A stretch of DNA of 64,000 bases from assembly GCF_000830005.1 (NCBI RefSeq), contig NZ_CP010407.1:7514001-7578000 (forward strand), written 5' to 3'. The DNA is from Streptomyces vietnamensis (lineage in GTDB: Bacteria > Actinomycetota > Actinomycetes > Streptomycetales > Streptomycetaceae). The notes under the pieces are model-generated. The model did no database searches. It saw only the letters and a program-made list of their open reading frames with translations, and had not been told where the DNA came from. This document shows, piece after piece, positions 35,001 to 44,000 of this stretch. Made by a program: the position numbers and the translations under genes. Numbering within the stretch: position 1 is the stretch's first letter; each line of letters begins with the position of its first letter.

Positions 35001-35754
35001 CCCCCACGGCGGCGGCCAGACGACGCAGCAGCATCCCGACGTCCGTGCCCTGAGCGCCGTCGTACGTGTGGAACTCGTCCACGACGACGTAGCGGATGTC
35101 CGACTCCCGCCACAGGGGGGCGTCGTCCGCACGCTGGAGGAGCAGGTCCAGCATCTTGTAGTTCGTTATCAGGATGTCCGGCGGGGACATCTGCATGTCC
35201 GAGCGCCGGGTCCGCACCTTCTCGTACTGCGTCGCCGCGCGCTCACCGATGTACAGGCCGGCCGACAGCTTCCCCAGTTCGGCGTTCTCCGTGAGGAGCT
35301 CGTTGATGCGCTGTGCCTGGTCGGTGGCCAGGGCGTTCATCGGGTAGAGGAAGACCGCCTTTACTCCGGTCTTGCCCGCGGCCCGCTCCCGACGGCAGTG
35401 GTCCAGCACGGGGTACAGGAACGACTCCGTCTTACCGGAACCGGTACCGGTGGTGACCAGCGTCGGCTGCGGGGTGTGGCCATGCGCCGAGGTCAGTCGC
35501 GTGAAGGCGACCGCCTGATGCACGTACGGCTTGAAGCCCTCCCGCTGCCATTCCAGATGCTTGCGCCACTCCTCGCCGGCCACGGTGAACGGGGTCCGGA
35601 TCCGCAGATACGGGCCCCGGAACATCCCCGACGTCTCGTCCCCGAGGAACCGGTGCAGCGCCTCACGCGCACCCTCGTCCGTGAGCGCGTACGTAGTCGA
35701 CAGATACTGCAGCAGGCTCTCCTTGAGCCCGCGTGCCTGAAGCGTCGGCCTCAC
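29023..35754 (-). CDS. Giant DEAD/DEAH helicase with DUF1998 (DrmA-DrmB fusion or DruE-like)
   Basis: A 2,243-residue SF2 helicase. Motif I is TTGTGSGKTES (101-111), motif II VVDEFHTYDGAQGTD (about 224-237), motif III SATLASG (268-274); motifs V-VI (LEMGIDIGDLSAVVLAALP; QQVGRAGRR) lie only near 1,085-1,115, so about 800 residues are inserted between the RecA domains. A DUF1998 zinc domain follows (CPGCGYVRT, CPRC, CTACG, DSLPGGTGYLDR near 1,660, CPCAEEQRRACHRCL near 1,700). The end (ADFAWQTPNLKIAVV...DGWTV) resembles a decayed Vsr-type nuclease fold. DISARM carries helicase (DrmA) and DUF1998 (DrmB) as neighbours; here they are one chain, as in DruE. GTG 35754 is chosen because it overlaps the upstream stop (GTGA); the frame extends to 35,787. 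Confidence 0.85.
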   Translation of the reverse strand: MRPTLQARGLKESLLQYLSTTYALTDEGAREALHRFLGDETSGMFRGPYLRIRTPFTVAGEEWRKHLEWQREGFKPYVHQAVAFTRLTSAHGHTPQPTLVTTGTGSGKTESFLYPVLDHCRRERAAGKTGVKAVFLYPMNALATDQAQRINELLTENAELGKLSAGLYIGERAATQYEKVRTRRSDMQMSPPDILITNYKMLDLLLQRADDAPLWRESDIRYVVVDEFHTYDGAQGTDVGMLLRRLAAAVGAAEEGRPLGKICPVATSATLASGTDEDGTAQLLEVATHVFGTEFTKDSIVGENRLTVEEFIPLGEVTMQPMPTPDELLALPDPATGDGALLDLIEKVTDVRDLDPFVLGGNLKRHLFTRAVMQALGGGVKTSAEVLDVMWRAGAAGWSQAVARQPEKAAEALARFVALLSYARAPESSPAEPRPFVHVEVHQWARSVSRLLRGVLPWPKAEFRWDTAGAADASAADSGRMAPVTTATSGQSANLFLPAIYCRDCGRSGWAVFSPESDDHDVQFDTYKIRRASLGQDKARVRNLIAATDREAREGSGAALLTATSGKGGSAASQGAGGLLMVLDGTRKRLRLPDPLNDYDRETKEPRLTARDSAFVLVNFGETANTAAKEDWCPACGERNAIRYLGTGAAAMAAASVTQLFTGGELDRELREDKTLMFNDSVQDAAHRAGFVANRSYTFSLRALLTDHLRHDKPTALNDLIANVVTATTDRDTLSAVVPPDLHGFKGVDRLLSGQGRGGDLKTWRLIGQRLAFEALMEFGFRSRNGRTLELTRTAAAQVRIDDPAAVIALVKQLHEECVQDGLPLMAQDDARYLAFVRIFLERLRTRGAVAHRWLDKYIDEAGTSRYYIWGKRAPGMRAFPKGIAAPVFLLGQPKNGSEFDFATGRLSWYERWAGRCLELPRELAPELWSRLLPELASMGLLSVRTPNDTSVRVYGLKPGNIEARLLDDEQVRVSYVRCPVCFWEQTVHPSLLDQWHGQPCPSYRCRRGRLVAGDRPEGLGIHHRDRDYRDDYYRRLYLGAGTYQVVTAEHTGMLTRHQREKVEEAFKHGSGFKDPNVLSCTPTLEMGIDIGDLSAVVLAALPRRPASYAQQVGRAGRRTGNAFLLTIPDRRRRDLYFLERPKDLIAGTIVPPGCYLSAVEILRRQYLAHLLDLAAAGRLVRTDGVVLRALPHKAPRLFGPSGYLTDLVELALDQGEELVKGFLRLFPTGVSEQAKADLEAFATHGLRSTVEKAEREWRRAEDALRARLREIDEAHGELHDSDPDQARQKAELDAERRGVGRQLLHLGDITAQSALCDLGLLPNYALIDSTTTLSATLYGEDGIDPKTDKVVFTSETLSYERPRRLAIQELAPGNTFYVNGYRHEITGLELATGGRQEWRTWRVCPGCGYVRTENATDDRSPCPRCRTSQIADDGSCLFQVVEPATVTSRDKREDARIRDDKDDRDRRSYTVVDAVDIPVERIEQGLSWRHDRETFGVDYCRTAMIRRINVGPVRYDAPARDDFAGHLVRLNPFHVCTACGAASADGRPVFDHDADALESAAARAPQLKHHRPWCPLRRGKKDGVTQEQVLLAHQLQTEALRILIPAATADVDARVHSFRAALRLGVDLHFGGDPQHLDTTVASMPDVASGERRWFLVLFDSLPGGTGYLDRLTDRHAFRNTLARAYEQLKACPCAEEQRRACHRCLHRYTPEQFQDLVSRQAALSMLESLLFKGDGEDGWDISDVEHTGLVGLDAQVESDLEARFLTALRDWVKVTDDAALDEDGHASGHLRFTDGSDVMHWRLTAQRQLEGTRTDFTFTRVGGPVQSVHVYLEGFRFHASREHNLIAKNASQRTLLRADGKIVFQITWADIDLFEQRPGRTKPVWPPYRGTAQEQAKAAYEQYGGNRAHFGEAIFANPIDTLIAYLRDPDATRWTRRARALVTGLTAVPATAPVAATGKRSELVAALREQLGAFGAGRRDDKPVVSDTGGIGPVHVFRTQDEHGLPIVFALDVADPDNLRWTALTVLDDSDAVLDTDEHKLRWRSWLYWTNITQFLSLAGGDGVQLAASRAADFEVEVLAVCGGLGELDSLSAALAPVPTPAPAVRPVVSEPSVDSPAEAALRQIIRDAVWDEDILEILREDPDEAPDLLRLAETLAEHGKQAPVFGFELGNSRWQADFAWQTPNLKIAVVAIHQGDEDVESQRRDAAYAEDGWTVRTAAAWIDHLDTLLDQLPDTEGTIR

Positions 35755-38700
35755 GGCTTCGGCACCTCCTGCTTCTCCGGATCCCACTCGCCACGGGCGA
35801 CGGCGTCATTAAGCTGCTTCTGAAAGACAGCGTGGGCAGCTCGCATTTCCGCCTCTCGATCTGCCTTGTAGAAGGGTGCAATGTAGCCGTCGGGTGCAGC
35901 AGCAATCTCGGGATTTGCAAGGTGAGTTAGCAGCTGCTCATAGTGTTCCTTCGTTTGGCCATGTCCAAAGATCTTGTAGTCTTCGGCGATCTTCCGTCCG
36001 TGCGCGTCGAACCATATTTTCTCTTCTCGCTCAAAGAGAACCGGAAATCTGGTCTTGTAAATCGTGCAGAGTGACTCTGCATCCATGCCGAGCCAGACCG
36101 CAACGAGAGCATCAAGTTCGACCATTGCGCACCAGCGGCCGTGATCCGTCCGCAACGGACTTGAACGTGACCACTCACCTATGGGGCGTCCCAACGGTTC
36201 CCGAGGAGGATTTGACAGGATCCATCGGTCCGTTGCCCAATTTTGACTGGCTGCAATTCGCCAAATATCTGAGTACGCGGATGTCAGGCAGTTGAGCCGG
36301 GCCGTCCTCAGGCTGAGCTTCTCGGCGAGAGGGTGATTTGCCTGAGGTACGGGCATCTTGCGCACATCTCGGTCGTGTAGATTCTTCTTCCCTGTCAGGC
36401 GAAGAATGTATTCGACGGGCAGGGTGCTCCAGAATCCGACGGTCAGTAGGTTGAGATGGGCGTCCCCGCGTGACATTGAGTAAAGACCGTCCACGTGCGT
36501 TGGGCCAGGCGGGATCAGGGCAACGTTGAGACACCTCTCCATATTATTTGGCGTCAGCTTACGCCAACAGACACGGAAGTATTCGGAATAGGGCGAATCG
36601 TTCCACTTTCGCAGGGATTCGGAGAAATCTGCCTCAGAAGCGGCTCGTCGGTAATTTACTGCGGGAATCGCGTCTGAGGAGAGTGTCTCCAGGTTGACTG
36701 GCTTTCCGTGGCTCCCCAGATTGGGACTTTCTTTGGAGAAAGGATTTGAGGCGGTGATATGAGACCCGCTGAGGATGGCCTCGTGGAAGGTGGAAGGCTC
36801 AAAATGACCCTTCTTAATGATGCCCTTCTTTTGAGCGCCCGTCTCATGGAATCCAGAACTGATGTATTCCGTTTTGCCGAGCCGGTTTGTGTAGCTCCTG
36901 AGTGCCGACATCGCCGCGCGCTCGGCTGTCGTGGTCGGGGTGAAGAGGACGGTGTGTCCGATTGGCTCACCAATCTGATCCGAAAGGTCCTGCCACTCGG
37001 CCAGTAGCTGATCATTCACTCGAATGAGGCGGCTTCGATGGGGTCGCAAGTCAGGCTTGCCGGAAATCCTTATGCCGGGGATCGGGCCGTTCCCGTCATG
37101 CTTGAGTGAATCCATGACGACGGAGGAGTGGTACAGATTTCCCAGCTGAATGAATGAAATCTCGCCACTTGATCCGTAAATATGGACACCGAAATGTGTG
37201 TTGTGGTCTACGGGTTCGGGGAAGGCCCAGTTTCCGCCGTTGACAAAATGGCAATGGACCTTCAGACGATGCAGTGCTGCCGCACGTACCCTCTCGAATC
37301 CCGTGCTTGTGAGATGGGTTTCGGAGTGCACCATGCCGGAGATGCCGCTGTCGTTTGCGTGATTCCATGCCGCGCACATGAAGGCCAGGTATAGATCGGT
37401 CTGTTCGGCCGCGAGTTCAGGGTACGTCGTTTCGGACCCGAGGAAGGTGGAGTTGGCTGACGCGAAGCTATTGCGTCTGGCGAGACTTGTCTTCGCGTTG
37501 GACCCGGCGACAAGACGGGAACGGCGTTCAGCGTACTCAGGGTGAGAGATGCCACCCACAACTCCGAACCACGGGTCGAGTTCCGCGAATTCGGAAATTT
37601 CGTCCCATGTTGGCTGAACCCAGGGCGGGTTGCCGACCTGGAGGTCGAATCCGCCTGCCTGAGCGAAGACAAGCGCAAAATCTAGTTCCCAGTGCAGGAA
37701 GCCCTGTTCCTCCGCGATATCACGCGCTCGCCTCAGCCACGGGAAGCGGTCCTCCGGGTTGCCAGCGTCCATGCCCATGAAGCTTGGCAGCGTCTCCTCG
37801 AAGCTCTTGAGCGCTTCGAGGTCCTTGAAGCTGTCGATGAGGGTTCCCTCGGGCACGTCGGCCGTGCCGAGCATGGCCTCCAGGAACTCCAGCCAGTCGT
37901 CCAAGTCCTTGAGCGGGACGATCGGCCGCCGCTCCGCGGCCTTCGGCTTCGGCGCTGAGCTCTGGGACCCTCCCCGCGGCTTGATTTCCTTGACCTCCAC
38001 GACCGAGTCATCGGCACTCAGCTCAAGGTCCGCAAAACTGGTCTGCTCTGGACCGAACGCAAACAGGGCCGTCGCCTCGACGAACCGCGGAACGGGTGCG
38101 GGCGTCGGCACGGCGACTGGTTCCGGATCGGCGGGAGGCGCGGGCGGCTCCGCAACCAGCGGCGCGCCGTCCAGCAGGCGGCTGAGGCTGTCCGCTCCCG
38201 TCACCTCCAGCCGTGCCGAGTACTCCCCGGCCGTCCCGTCGAGCAGCCCGGCCTTGTCGACGGGCCAGAACCACAACGCGCACCAGGCGTCCATGATCTT
38301 CTTCAGGCGCCAGTACGGAGTGTCCGCGGCGTTGAAGAGGTCTTCGAGGACCTGCTCCTTCGTAACCGCCTGGTCAGGGCGGTGGAGGAAGGCGTACTCG
38401 GGGTCGGTGGAGTCAGCGCCCCAGACGTCTATCCGGCGGGCGATCGCCTGCTCGGAGAGCTCCATGCGCTTGACGACAAGCGACCAGAGGAACTCGACGC
38501 GACGGGCGGCGTCCCGGAGCCGGGTGAACTGAGACACCGGCTCCTTCTTCGCCCTGCCGGTCTTGTTGCGCTTGGGGCGCTGGAGAATGCCCTTCTTCCA
38601 AGCCGCGAGCTGTTCGACGCCCTCCTTCGCCAGCTCCTTGGCCTCCTTCGAGCCCGCGACCGCGGCCCACCCGGGGCTCGGCAGCAGGAACTGATGGACT

Positions 38701-41027
38701 GCGTCCTGGGGCAGTGGCTGGGGCTCGCCGTCCTTGAGGAAGGGCAGCGGGGCCGGGGCCAGGGCGCCCTTGGCCTTGAGCCATTCCTTGCCGGTGACGT
38801 CGTCCGCCGCGTAGACAGCACGGCGAGCGCCGATGAGGCTGTTTCCTCGGCGCAGGTGGAGGCCGAACCACGGGGCTCGCATGCCGGGGTGCATGGTGTT
38901 GAGCCAGAGCGACACCTCGGCGAGCTCGACACCAGTGGCGTTCAGGTCGACGCCGTACGCATTGTGCAGAGCGATGTACGCCTTGGCCTTCTGCTTCTCG
39001 GTGAGGGCGTCTGCGGTCGGGATGGTGACGCCCAGCTCGTCCTGTCGGCGGCGCAGGTACTCCTCGGCGACCTGGTTGATCGCCTCGTTGAGGAAGGCAC
39101 CGGAGCCGAGGGCCGGCTCGCAGATCTTGTACTTGAGCAGCTCCGACGCGCGGGTCTTGATGACGTTGTCGTCGGCGTCGCGCTCCTGGTCGAGGCGGTG
39201 CTTGAGCGTGAGCTCGACCGTGACCTGGGTCAGCGACTCGGGCGTGTAGTACGAGGCCGAGGTCTCGCGGTCGCGGCCGGCGAGGCGGTAGACGAACGAG
39301 CCCTGCTCGTACTTCTTGACGCCGCGCAGACCCTTGCGCGCGTCGTCCTCGTCGTAGTGGACGAGGGTCTTGTCGGGATACTGGTCCTGCTTGTGAGAGG
39401 GGATGAGCCAGGAGCCCTTCTCCGGGTCGCCGCCCTTGGCGACCTCGCACAGTTCCTCCTCGGCGATGATGCCGGTGTACGACATCAGGCCCTCGTAGAC
39501 GGCGCCGAGCTGGTTGATGCCGAGGTTGCGGTAGGAGATGAAACCGCCCCGCTCGCCGCGCTTGCCCTTTTTCATGGTGAGCAGGCGCAGTACCTCGTGC
39601 AGAGCGGCGTTGCGCAGGCGCAGGTCGAGCCAGCGCGGGGCGTCGTCCTCGTCGCTGCGGGGGTCGACGACACCCCTGCCGATGAGGCGTACGGAGCCGG
39701 GCTCGAAGAGTTCGCTGCGGAGGGGTTCGAAGCGCAGGCCGCGGTCCTCGCTGCGGCGGGCGGCCTTGGCCGCGCGGGTCTCCTCGTCGTCGCCGGGCTG
39801 GTCGTCGTCGTCCTCGGTGCCGTACGGACGGTGGCCGAAGTTGACCTTGTTGAAGAGGACGTCCAGGGATTCGTGCAGGTGGAAGCCGTTGCGGGCCTCC
39901 TCCTCGACGAGCTCCTCGTCGCGTTCGACGAGTTCGCGCAGGCGGGCCATGGAGTAGCCGGCCTCGTAGCTTCCGTCGTCTGCGGGGAGGATGCCGAGCT
40001 CGGGACGGGCCTCGGCGTAGAGGAGGAACAGGATCCGGTAGAGGTAGCGGAGGGATTCGCGGGTGAGTTCCCGGGCGAAGGGAATCTTGGGGCTTTCGAT
40101 GTCGGCCGGGGAGACGCCGTTCTTCGGCTCGGCCATCCGCGCGAGGACTTCGTTGGCGATGATTTCGACCGAGCGCTGGAGCCCGTGGCGCAGTTCGCCG
40201 GAGACGCCGGCGGCGTTGGCGCCGGAGGACTTCAGCAGGGCGTCGATGGCCCGGCTCTGGTCGTTCTCGCCGGGCCGGAGCACGTCCAGGCTGAACAGCG
40301 CGGCGATGGTGGCGAGTTCGCCCTGCTGGGTGCGGTCGTTGCGTTCCAGGGCCGCGTCGAGGTTGACGGCGAGGTAGCGGCCTTCGTTCCAGGACTGGCG
40401 GTCGGCGAGGACGAGCACGCCGCCGCACAGCAACAGGACGAAGCGGGGGCGGGGTCCGCCGGCCTCGCCGAGTTCGCTCTGGAACAGCCAGGACGCCAGG
40501 GTCTGGCCGGTCTCGTACGTCTCGCTTGCACTGACACGCAGCGGGTGCAGCAGTCGGCCCGGTCCGGTCGCGTCGAGGGCGGCGTCGTTGTCGGCGGCCC
40601 AGCCGCAATCCAGGGCGATGATCCCGTGGCCGTGGTAGGCCACAGGCAGGGAGTGGTCGCGTCCGGCACGGTGGACGGTGATCTCGGTGGGAGTGGCCTC
40701 GAAGCCGAGGGCGTGCAGGATCGTCTGGTGCCACTCGGCGAGGTGCTTGCGCCACTCGGGGTTGTTGTGGGTGTTGAGTCGGATCTCGTCCCCGGCGTCG
40801 CGCTCGGCGGCGTCTGCGAAGTAGCCGCGTACGTCTTCGGAGAGGTAGGCGCCGCGCAGCGAGCGGAGCAGCTCCCGAGGTGTCTTCCGCGGGTCGTTCT
40901 CATCGCCTTCGCGCAGGGCCCAGGTGGCGAACAGGCCCTTCTTCAGGTCGGTTCCGAGCTGCTCGGCGAAGTAGTGCGCGGCGAAGTACTCGCCGCGGTT
41001 GCTGAAGGAGTCGAAGTCGGTGCTCAT
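35751..41027 (-). CDS. Large N6-adenine DNA methyltransferase (DrmMI/PglX-like)
   Basis: A 1,758-residue protein. A long N-terminal region (1-560) without clear motifs is followed by SYYTPESLTQVTVEL, motif I CEPALGSGAFLNEA near 640, YGVDLNATGVELAEVSLWL, and motif IV GNPPW near 1,133, the order of gamma-class Eco57I/PglX enzymes. There is no obvious nuclease core, so it probably marks self DNA or primes recognition. Residues about 1,115-1,720 (35,870-37,690) are the presumed specificity region and are visibly AT-richer than the rest. ATGA overlap with the SNF2 gene upstream and GTGA with the helicase downstream indicate coupled translation. It is longer than typical DrmMI. Confidence 0.85.
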   Translation of the reverse strand: MSTDFDSFSNRGEYFAAHYFAEQLGTDLKKGLFATWALREGDENDPRKTPRELLRSLRGAYLSEDVRGYFADAAERDAGDEIRLNTHNNPEWRKHLAEWHQTILHALGFEATPTEITVHRAGRDHSLPVAYHGHGIIALDCGWAADNDAALDATGPGRLLHPLRVSASETYETGQTLASWLFQSELGEAGGPRPRFVLLLCGGVLVLADRQSWNEGRYLAVNLDAALERNDRTQQGELATIAALFSLDVLRPGENDQSRAIDALLKSSGANAAGVSGELRHGLQRSVEIIANEVLARMAEPKNGVSPADIESPKIPFARELTRESLRYLYRILFLLYAEARPELGILPADDGSYEAGYSMARLRELVERDEELVEEEARNGFHLHESLDVLFNKVNFGHRPYGTEDDDDQPGDDEETRAAKAARRSEDRGLRFEPLRSELFEPGSVRLIGRGVVDPRSDEDDAPRWLDLRLRNAALHEVLRLLTMKKGKRGERGGFISYRNLGINQLGAVYEGLMSYTGIIAEEELCEVAKGGDPEKGSWLIPSHKQDQYPDKTLVHYDEDDARKGLRGVKKYEQGSFVYRLAGRDRETSASYYTPESLTQVTVELTLKHRLDQERDADDNVIKTRASELLKYKICEPALGSGAFLNEAINQVAEEYLRRRQDELGVTIPTADALTEKQKAKAYIALHNAYGVDLNATGVELAEVSLWLNTMHPGMRAPWFGLHLRRGNSLIGARRAVYAADDVTGKEWLKAKGALAPAPLPFLKDGEPQPLPQDAVHQFLLPSPGWAAVAGSKEAKELAKEGVEQLAAWKKGILQRPKRNKTGRAKKEPVSQFTRLRDAARRVEFLWSLVVKRMELSEQAIARRIDVWGADSTDPEYAFLHRPDQAVTKEQVLEDLFNAADTPYWRLKKIMDAWCALWFWPVDKAGLLDGTAGEYSARLEVTGADSLSRLLDGAPLVAEPPAPPADPEPVAVPTPAPVPRFVEATALFAFGPEQTSFADLELSADDSVVEVKEIKPRGGSQSSAPKPKAAERRPIVPLKDLDDWLEFLEAMLGTADVPEGTLIDSFKDLEALKSFEETLPSFMGMDAGNPEDRFPWLRRARDIAEEQGFLHWELDFALVFAQAGGFDLQVGNPPWVQPTWDEISEFAELDPWFGVVGGISHPEYAERRSRLVAGSNAKTSLARRNSFASANSTFLGSETTYPELAAEQTDLYLAFMCAAWNHANDSGISGMVHSETHLTSTGFERVRAAALHRLKVHCHFVNGGNWAFPEPVDHNTHFGVHIYGSSGEISFIQLGNLYHSSVVMDSLKHDGNGPIPGIRISGKPDLRPHRSRLIRVNDQLLAEWQDLSDQIGEPIGHTVLFTPTTTAERAAMSALRSYTNRLGKTEYISSGFHETGAQKKGIIKKGHFEPSTFHEAILSGSHITASNPFSKESPNLGSHGKPVNLETLSSDAIPAVNYRRAASEADFSESLRKWNDSPYSEYFRVCWRKLTPNNMERCLNVALIPPGPTHVDGLYSMSRGDAHLNLLTVGFWSTLPVEYILRLTGKKNLHDRDVRKMPVPQANHPLAEKLSLRTARLNCLTSAYSDIWRIAASQNWATDRWILSNPPREPLGRPIGEWSRSSPLRTDHGRWCAMVELDALVAVWLGMDAESLCTIYKTRFPVLFEREEKIWFDAHGRKIAEDYKIFGHGQTKEHYEQLLTHLANPEIAAAPDGYIAPFYKADREAEMRAAHAVFQKQLNDAVARGEWDPEKQEVPKP

Positions 41028-44000
41028 CGGTCGGTGCCTCCTTCAGCGGCGTTGAGCGGTTCCAGGACGGCGAGCAGACGCAGCATCGGCTCGCCCGTGG
41101 TCTGCAGGGACTTGAGCAGGCTCAGGCGCCTGCTGGCGCTGAGGTTCACTCCGCGTTTGCCCGTCCCGTCGGAGGAGAACAGGGCTTCCTGCTGCCAGTG
41201 CACGACGCGCTTGCGGGACGGGGCGAGGATCTCCTCGATCTCTTCGCCGTACGCCTCCCTCAGGTCTCGGAGGTGCTGCTCCGCCCTGTTGATGGCGCCG
41301 GGGACGAGCTCCGTCAGGCTGTCGAGGTCGTGCGGCGCGGCGCGGCCGGGCATCGTCGGACCCAGGCCGTAGTCCTCCAGCACCTCCGGGGTCAGAGGTG
41401 TCACCTGAAGGTCGTTCGGGTCGCCGTGGACGGCCATCCACTCGACGATGGTGGGCCGGCCCAGCGCGTTGGAGCAGATGCCCTGGACCAGGAAGGTCGG
41501 TGAGTCCACGGATGCGGCGAGGACGGGGGCCTGGTGGCGGCCGACCTCGACGAGCACCTTGTCGGTCAGCCAGTCCAGGACTGGGTGGACGTCGGTGACG
41601 TAGGAGACGTTCGGCCACTGCGACTTGGACGACTCGCGGGCTGCCTTCAGACGCCGGTCTGCGAGGTCCTTGGAGAAGGTGATGCGCATCCGTCCCGGCT
41701 CGGCCTTCCGGGGCATGATCCGCTGCTCGTCGAGGTACGACTTCGGCAGCGCCTTCAGCCGGTACAGCAAGTCGCGCGGGGGTTCGAAGGCGATCGTGCC
41801 GTCGTCGTCGCGGCGCAGCGAGAGCTGGTCCTCGGGGTTGGGACGGCAGACCTGACGCAGTGCCTCGTCGAAGTAGTCAGCGGTGGACGAGAACAGGCGT
41901 GGCACATATGCCCGCCGGACCTCGGGATGCTCCGGAACGGCGCCCACCTGGCCGAGCAGTCCGGAGAGGAACGCGGCACCTCCCAGCTGGGACTGCTTGA
42001 TGGACTCCTCGACGGTCCGGCCGGCGATCAGGTCCTGGGTGAGGCGGTTCTCCTCCTCCTTGGCCCGGTACAGGCCGGTGACGGCCTCCACCGATCCCTC
42101 GATCTTGTGCGCTTCCTCTTCGCGCTTGAGCAGCTTCTCGCCCACGAGACGGTCGTCCAGCGTACGAGGCTCCCCGCTGGTCTCGTCCGTCCGCCAGGGG
42201 AGGTCGCTGGTGAGGATCAGAGCCCGGAACTCCGGCCGGTGCTCCTGGCCGTAGCGGTCGATACGGCCGTTGCGCTGCTCGATACGGATCAGGGACCACG
42301 GTAGGTCGAAGTGGATCAGCCGGTGGCACTGTTGGTGGAGGTTGACGCCTTCGGAGGCGACGTCGCCGGTGAACAGGATGCGTACGGGGTCGTCGCGCAG
42401 CCCGAACTTCTCGACGATGGCCTGCTGCTCCTCGTCGCTGGTGGCGTCCCCGTGCATGACCTGCACCGCGCCGCCGAAGGCTAGCCAGGGCTTGTTCTCG
42501 TCGGGGCCGGCACCGCGCGGGAAGCCGAGCGCGGTCGGGACTGCCTCCGCGAGCCACTTCAGTGTGGGGATGCGCTCGGAGAACACCACCACGCGGGTCT
42601 CCGAGCCGGGTCCGACACCCATGGTGCGCAGCTCGTCCAGGAGAGCCGACAGTTTCGCCGAGTCCTCGTCCTGGATCCGCTCGGCCACGTCCCGGAGGTC
42701 CAGCAAGGCCGCTCGCTCCGCCTGCCTGGCCGCCTCCCGGACCGTCGGGTCGACCGGGCGTGCCGTCCGCTGCCCGCCTCTCGCGGACTCGGCAGCCGGT
42801 TGCTTGTCCAGCGTTGCCAGCCGCGTCTTCACGGCCTCCAGCAGCGCCTTGTGTGAAGACAGGAAGGATTTCAGGAGCTGGTAGGGCACCAGTTGGTGCC
42901 GACTGACCGAAGACTGGTCGGGGTCGGCCGGAATCCAGCGCGTGGCGAGCTCCTGGAAGACGGCGAGCTCCTTCTCGCCGGCCGCTACGTGGATCGGCTG
43001 GGACGGTCCGCGGTCGGCCCAGGAGCCCTTCAGCGAGTCGCGGACCTCCGCCGTCGTCTTCGTACGCCGGATGTAGAGGTGCTCGAGGTCCTTCACCTCG
43101 TACTTCGACGGGTTGGCGATGGCCGCTTCGTCCAGCATCTTGATCAACTCGGCGAACGACTCGGCACGACCGTTGTGGGGCGTGGCCGACGCCAGCACCA
43201 GCGCATCGGTCTTCCGGGCCAGGAGGCGGGCGAGCTCGTTGTTCTTGGTCCCCCGGTTGACCAGATTGTGGGACTCGTCGATGACGACGGCGTCCCAGTT
43301 GGTGTGCTCGAGGTGGTGCGCGTAGACGTCGCTCTTGAGCGTGTCCACGGAGATGATCGCGCGCTTGAAGTACGCGAACGGGTTCCGGCCGGCCGGAATG
43401 TCCTGCTGGATGCGCTGGATGCCGGTGGAGTCCAGACGGACGAGCGGGATCGCGAACCGGGTCCACAGCTCCCGCTGGAACTGCTCCAGCACATGCTGGG
43501 GGGTCACGACCAGGATGCGCTCACCGCGCCCGCGCCGGATCAGCTCGGCGAGCAGCACCCCGATCTCGAGGGTCTTGCCCAGACCCACCACGTCGGCGAT
43601 GAGGATCCGCGGCTGCGGGTTCTTCTCCAGCGACAGCGCCAGCTCGGCGGGCCGCAGCTGGTGCACCTGCTGGTCCATGAGGAACCCGTCGGCCAGCGCG
43701 AGCCCATGCTCGGTCTGCGGCAGGAACGTCTTGCGCATCACCGCTTCAAGGAACAGGCGGCCTCGCCGGTGGTTGGGTGAGTCGTCCGGGACGAGCCGCG
43801 TCTCCCGCGGGTCCAGCACCTGGATCGCGTCGAGCCGGCTGTAGAAGACCGCGTCCGTGCCGCGCACGAAGGACGAGATGCCGGTGACCTCCACCATCCA
43901 CCCGTCTTCGCCGACGTCCTTGGAGTTCCGGACGAGCCACAGCTCGTCGCGGATCAGCACCTGCGACCCCGGGGCGTAGCCGGCGGGTCCGGTGGTTCGC

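Noticed and set aside
38382..41372. Plus-strand open frame of 996 codons opposite the large methyltransferase
   Set aside because: No recognised domain, Val/Gly/Ala/Glu-biased composition typical of antisense frames, while the minus strand has methyltransferase motifs.
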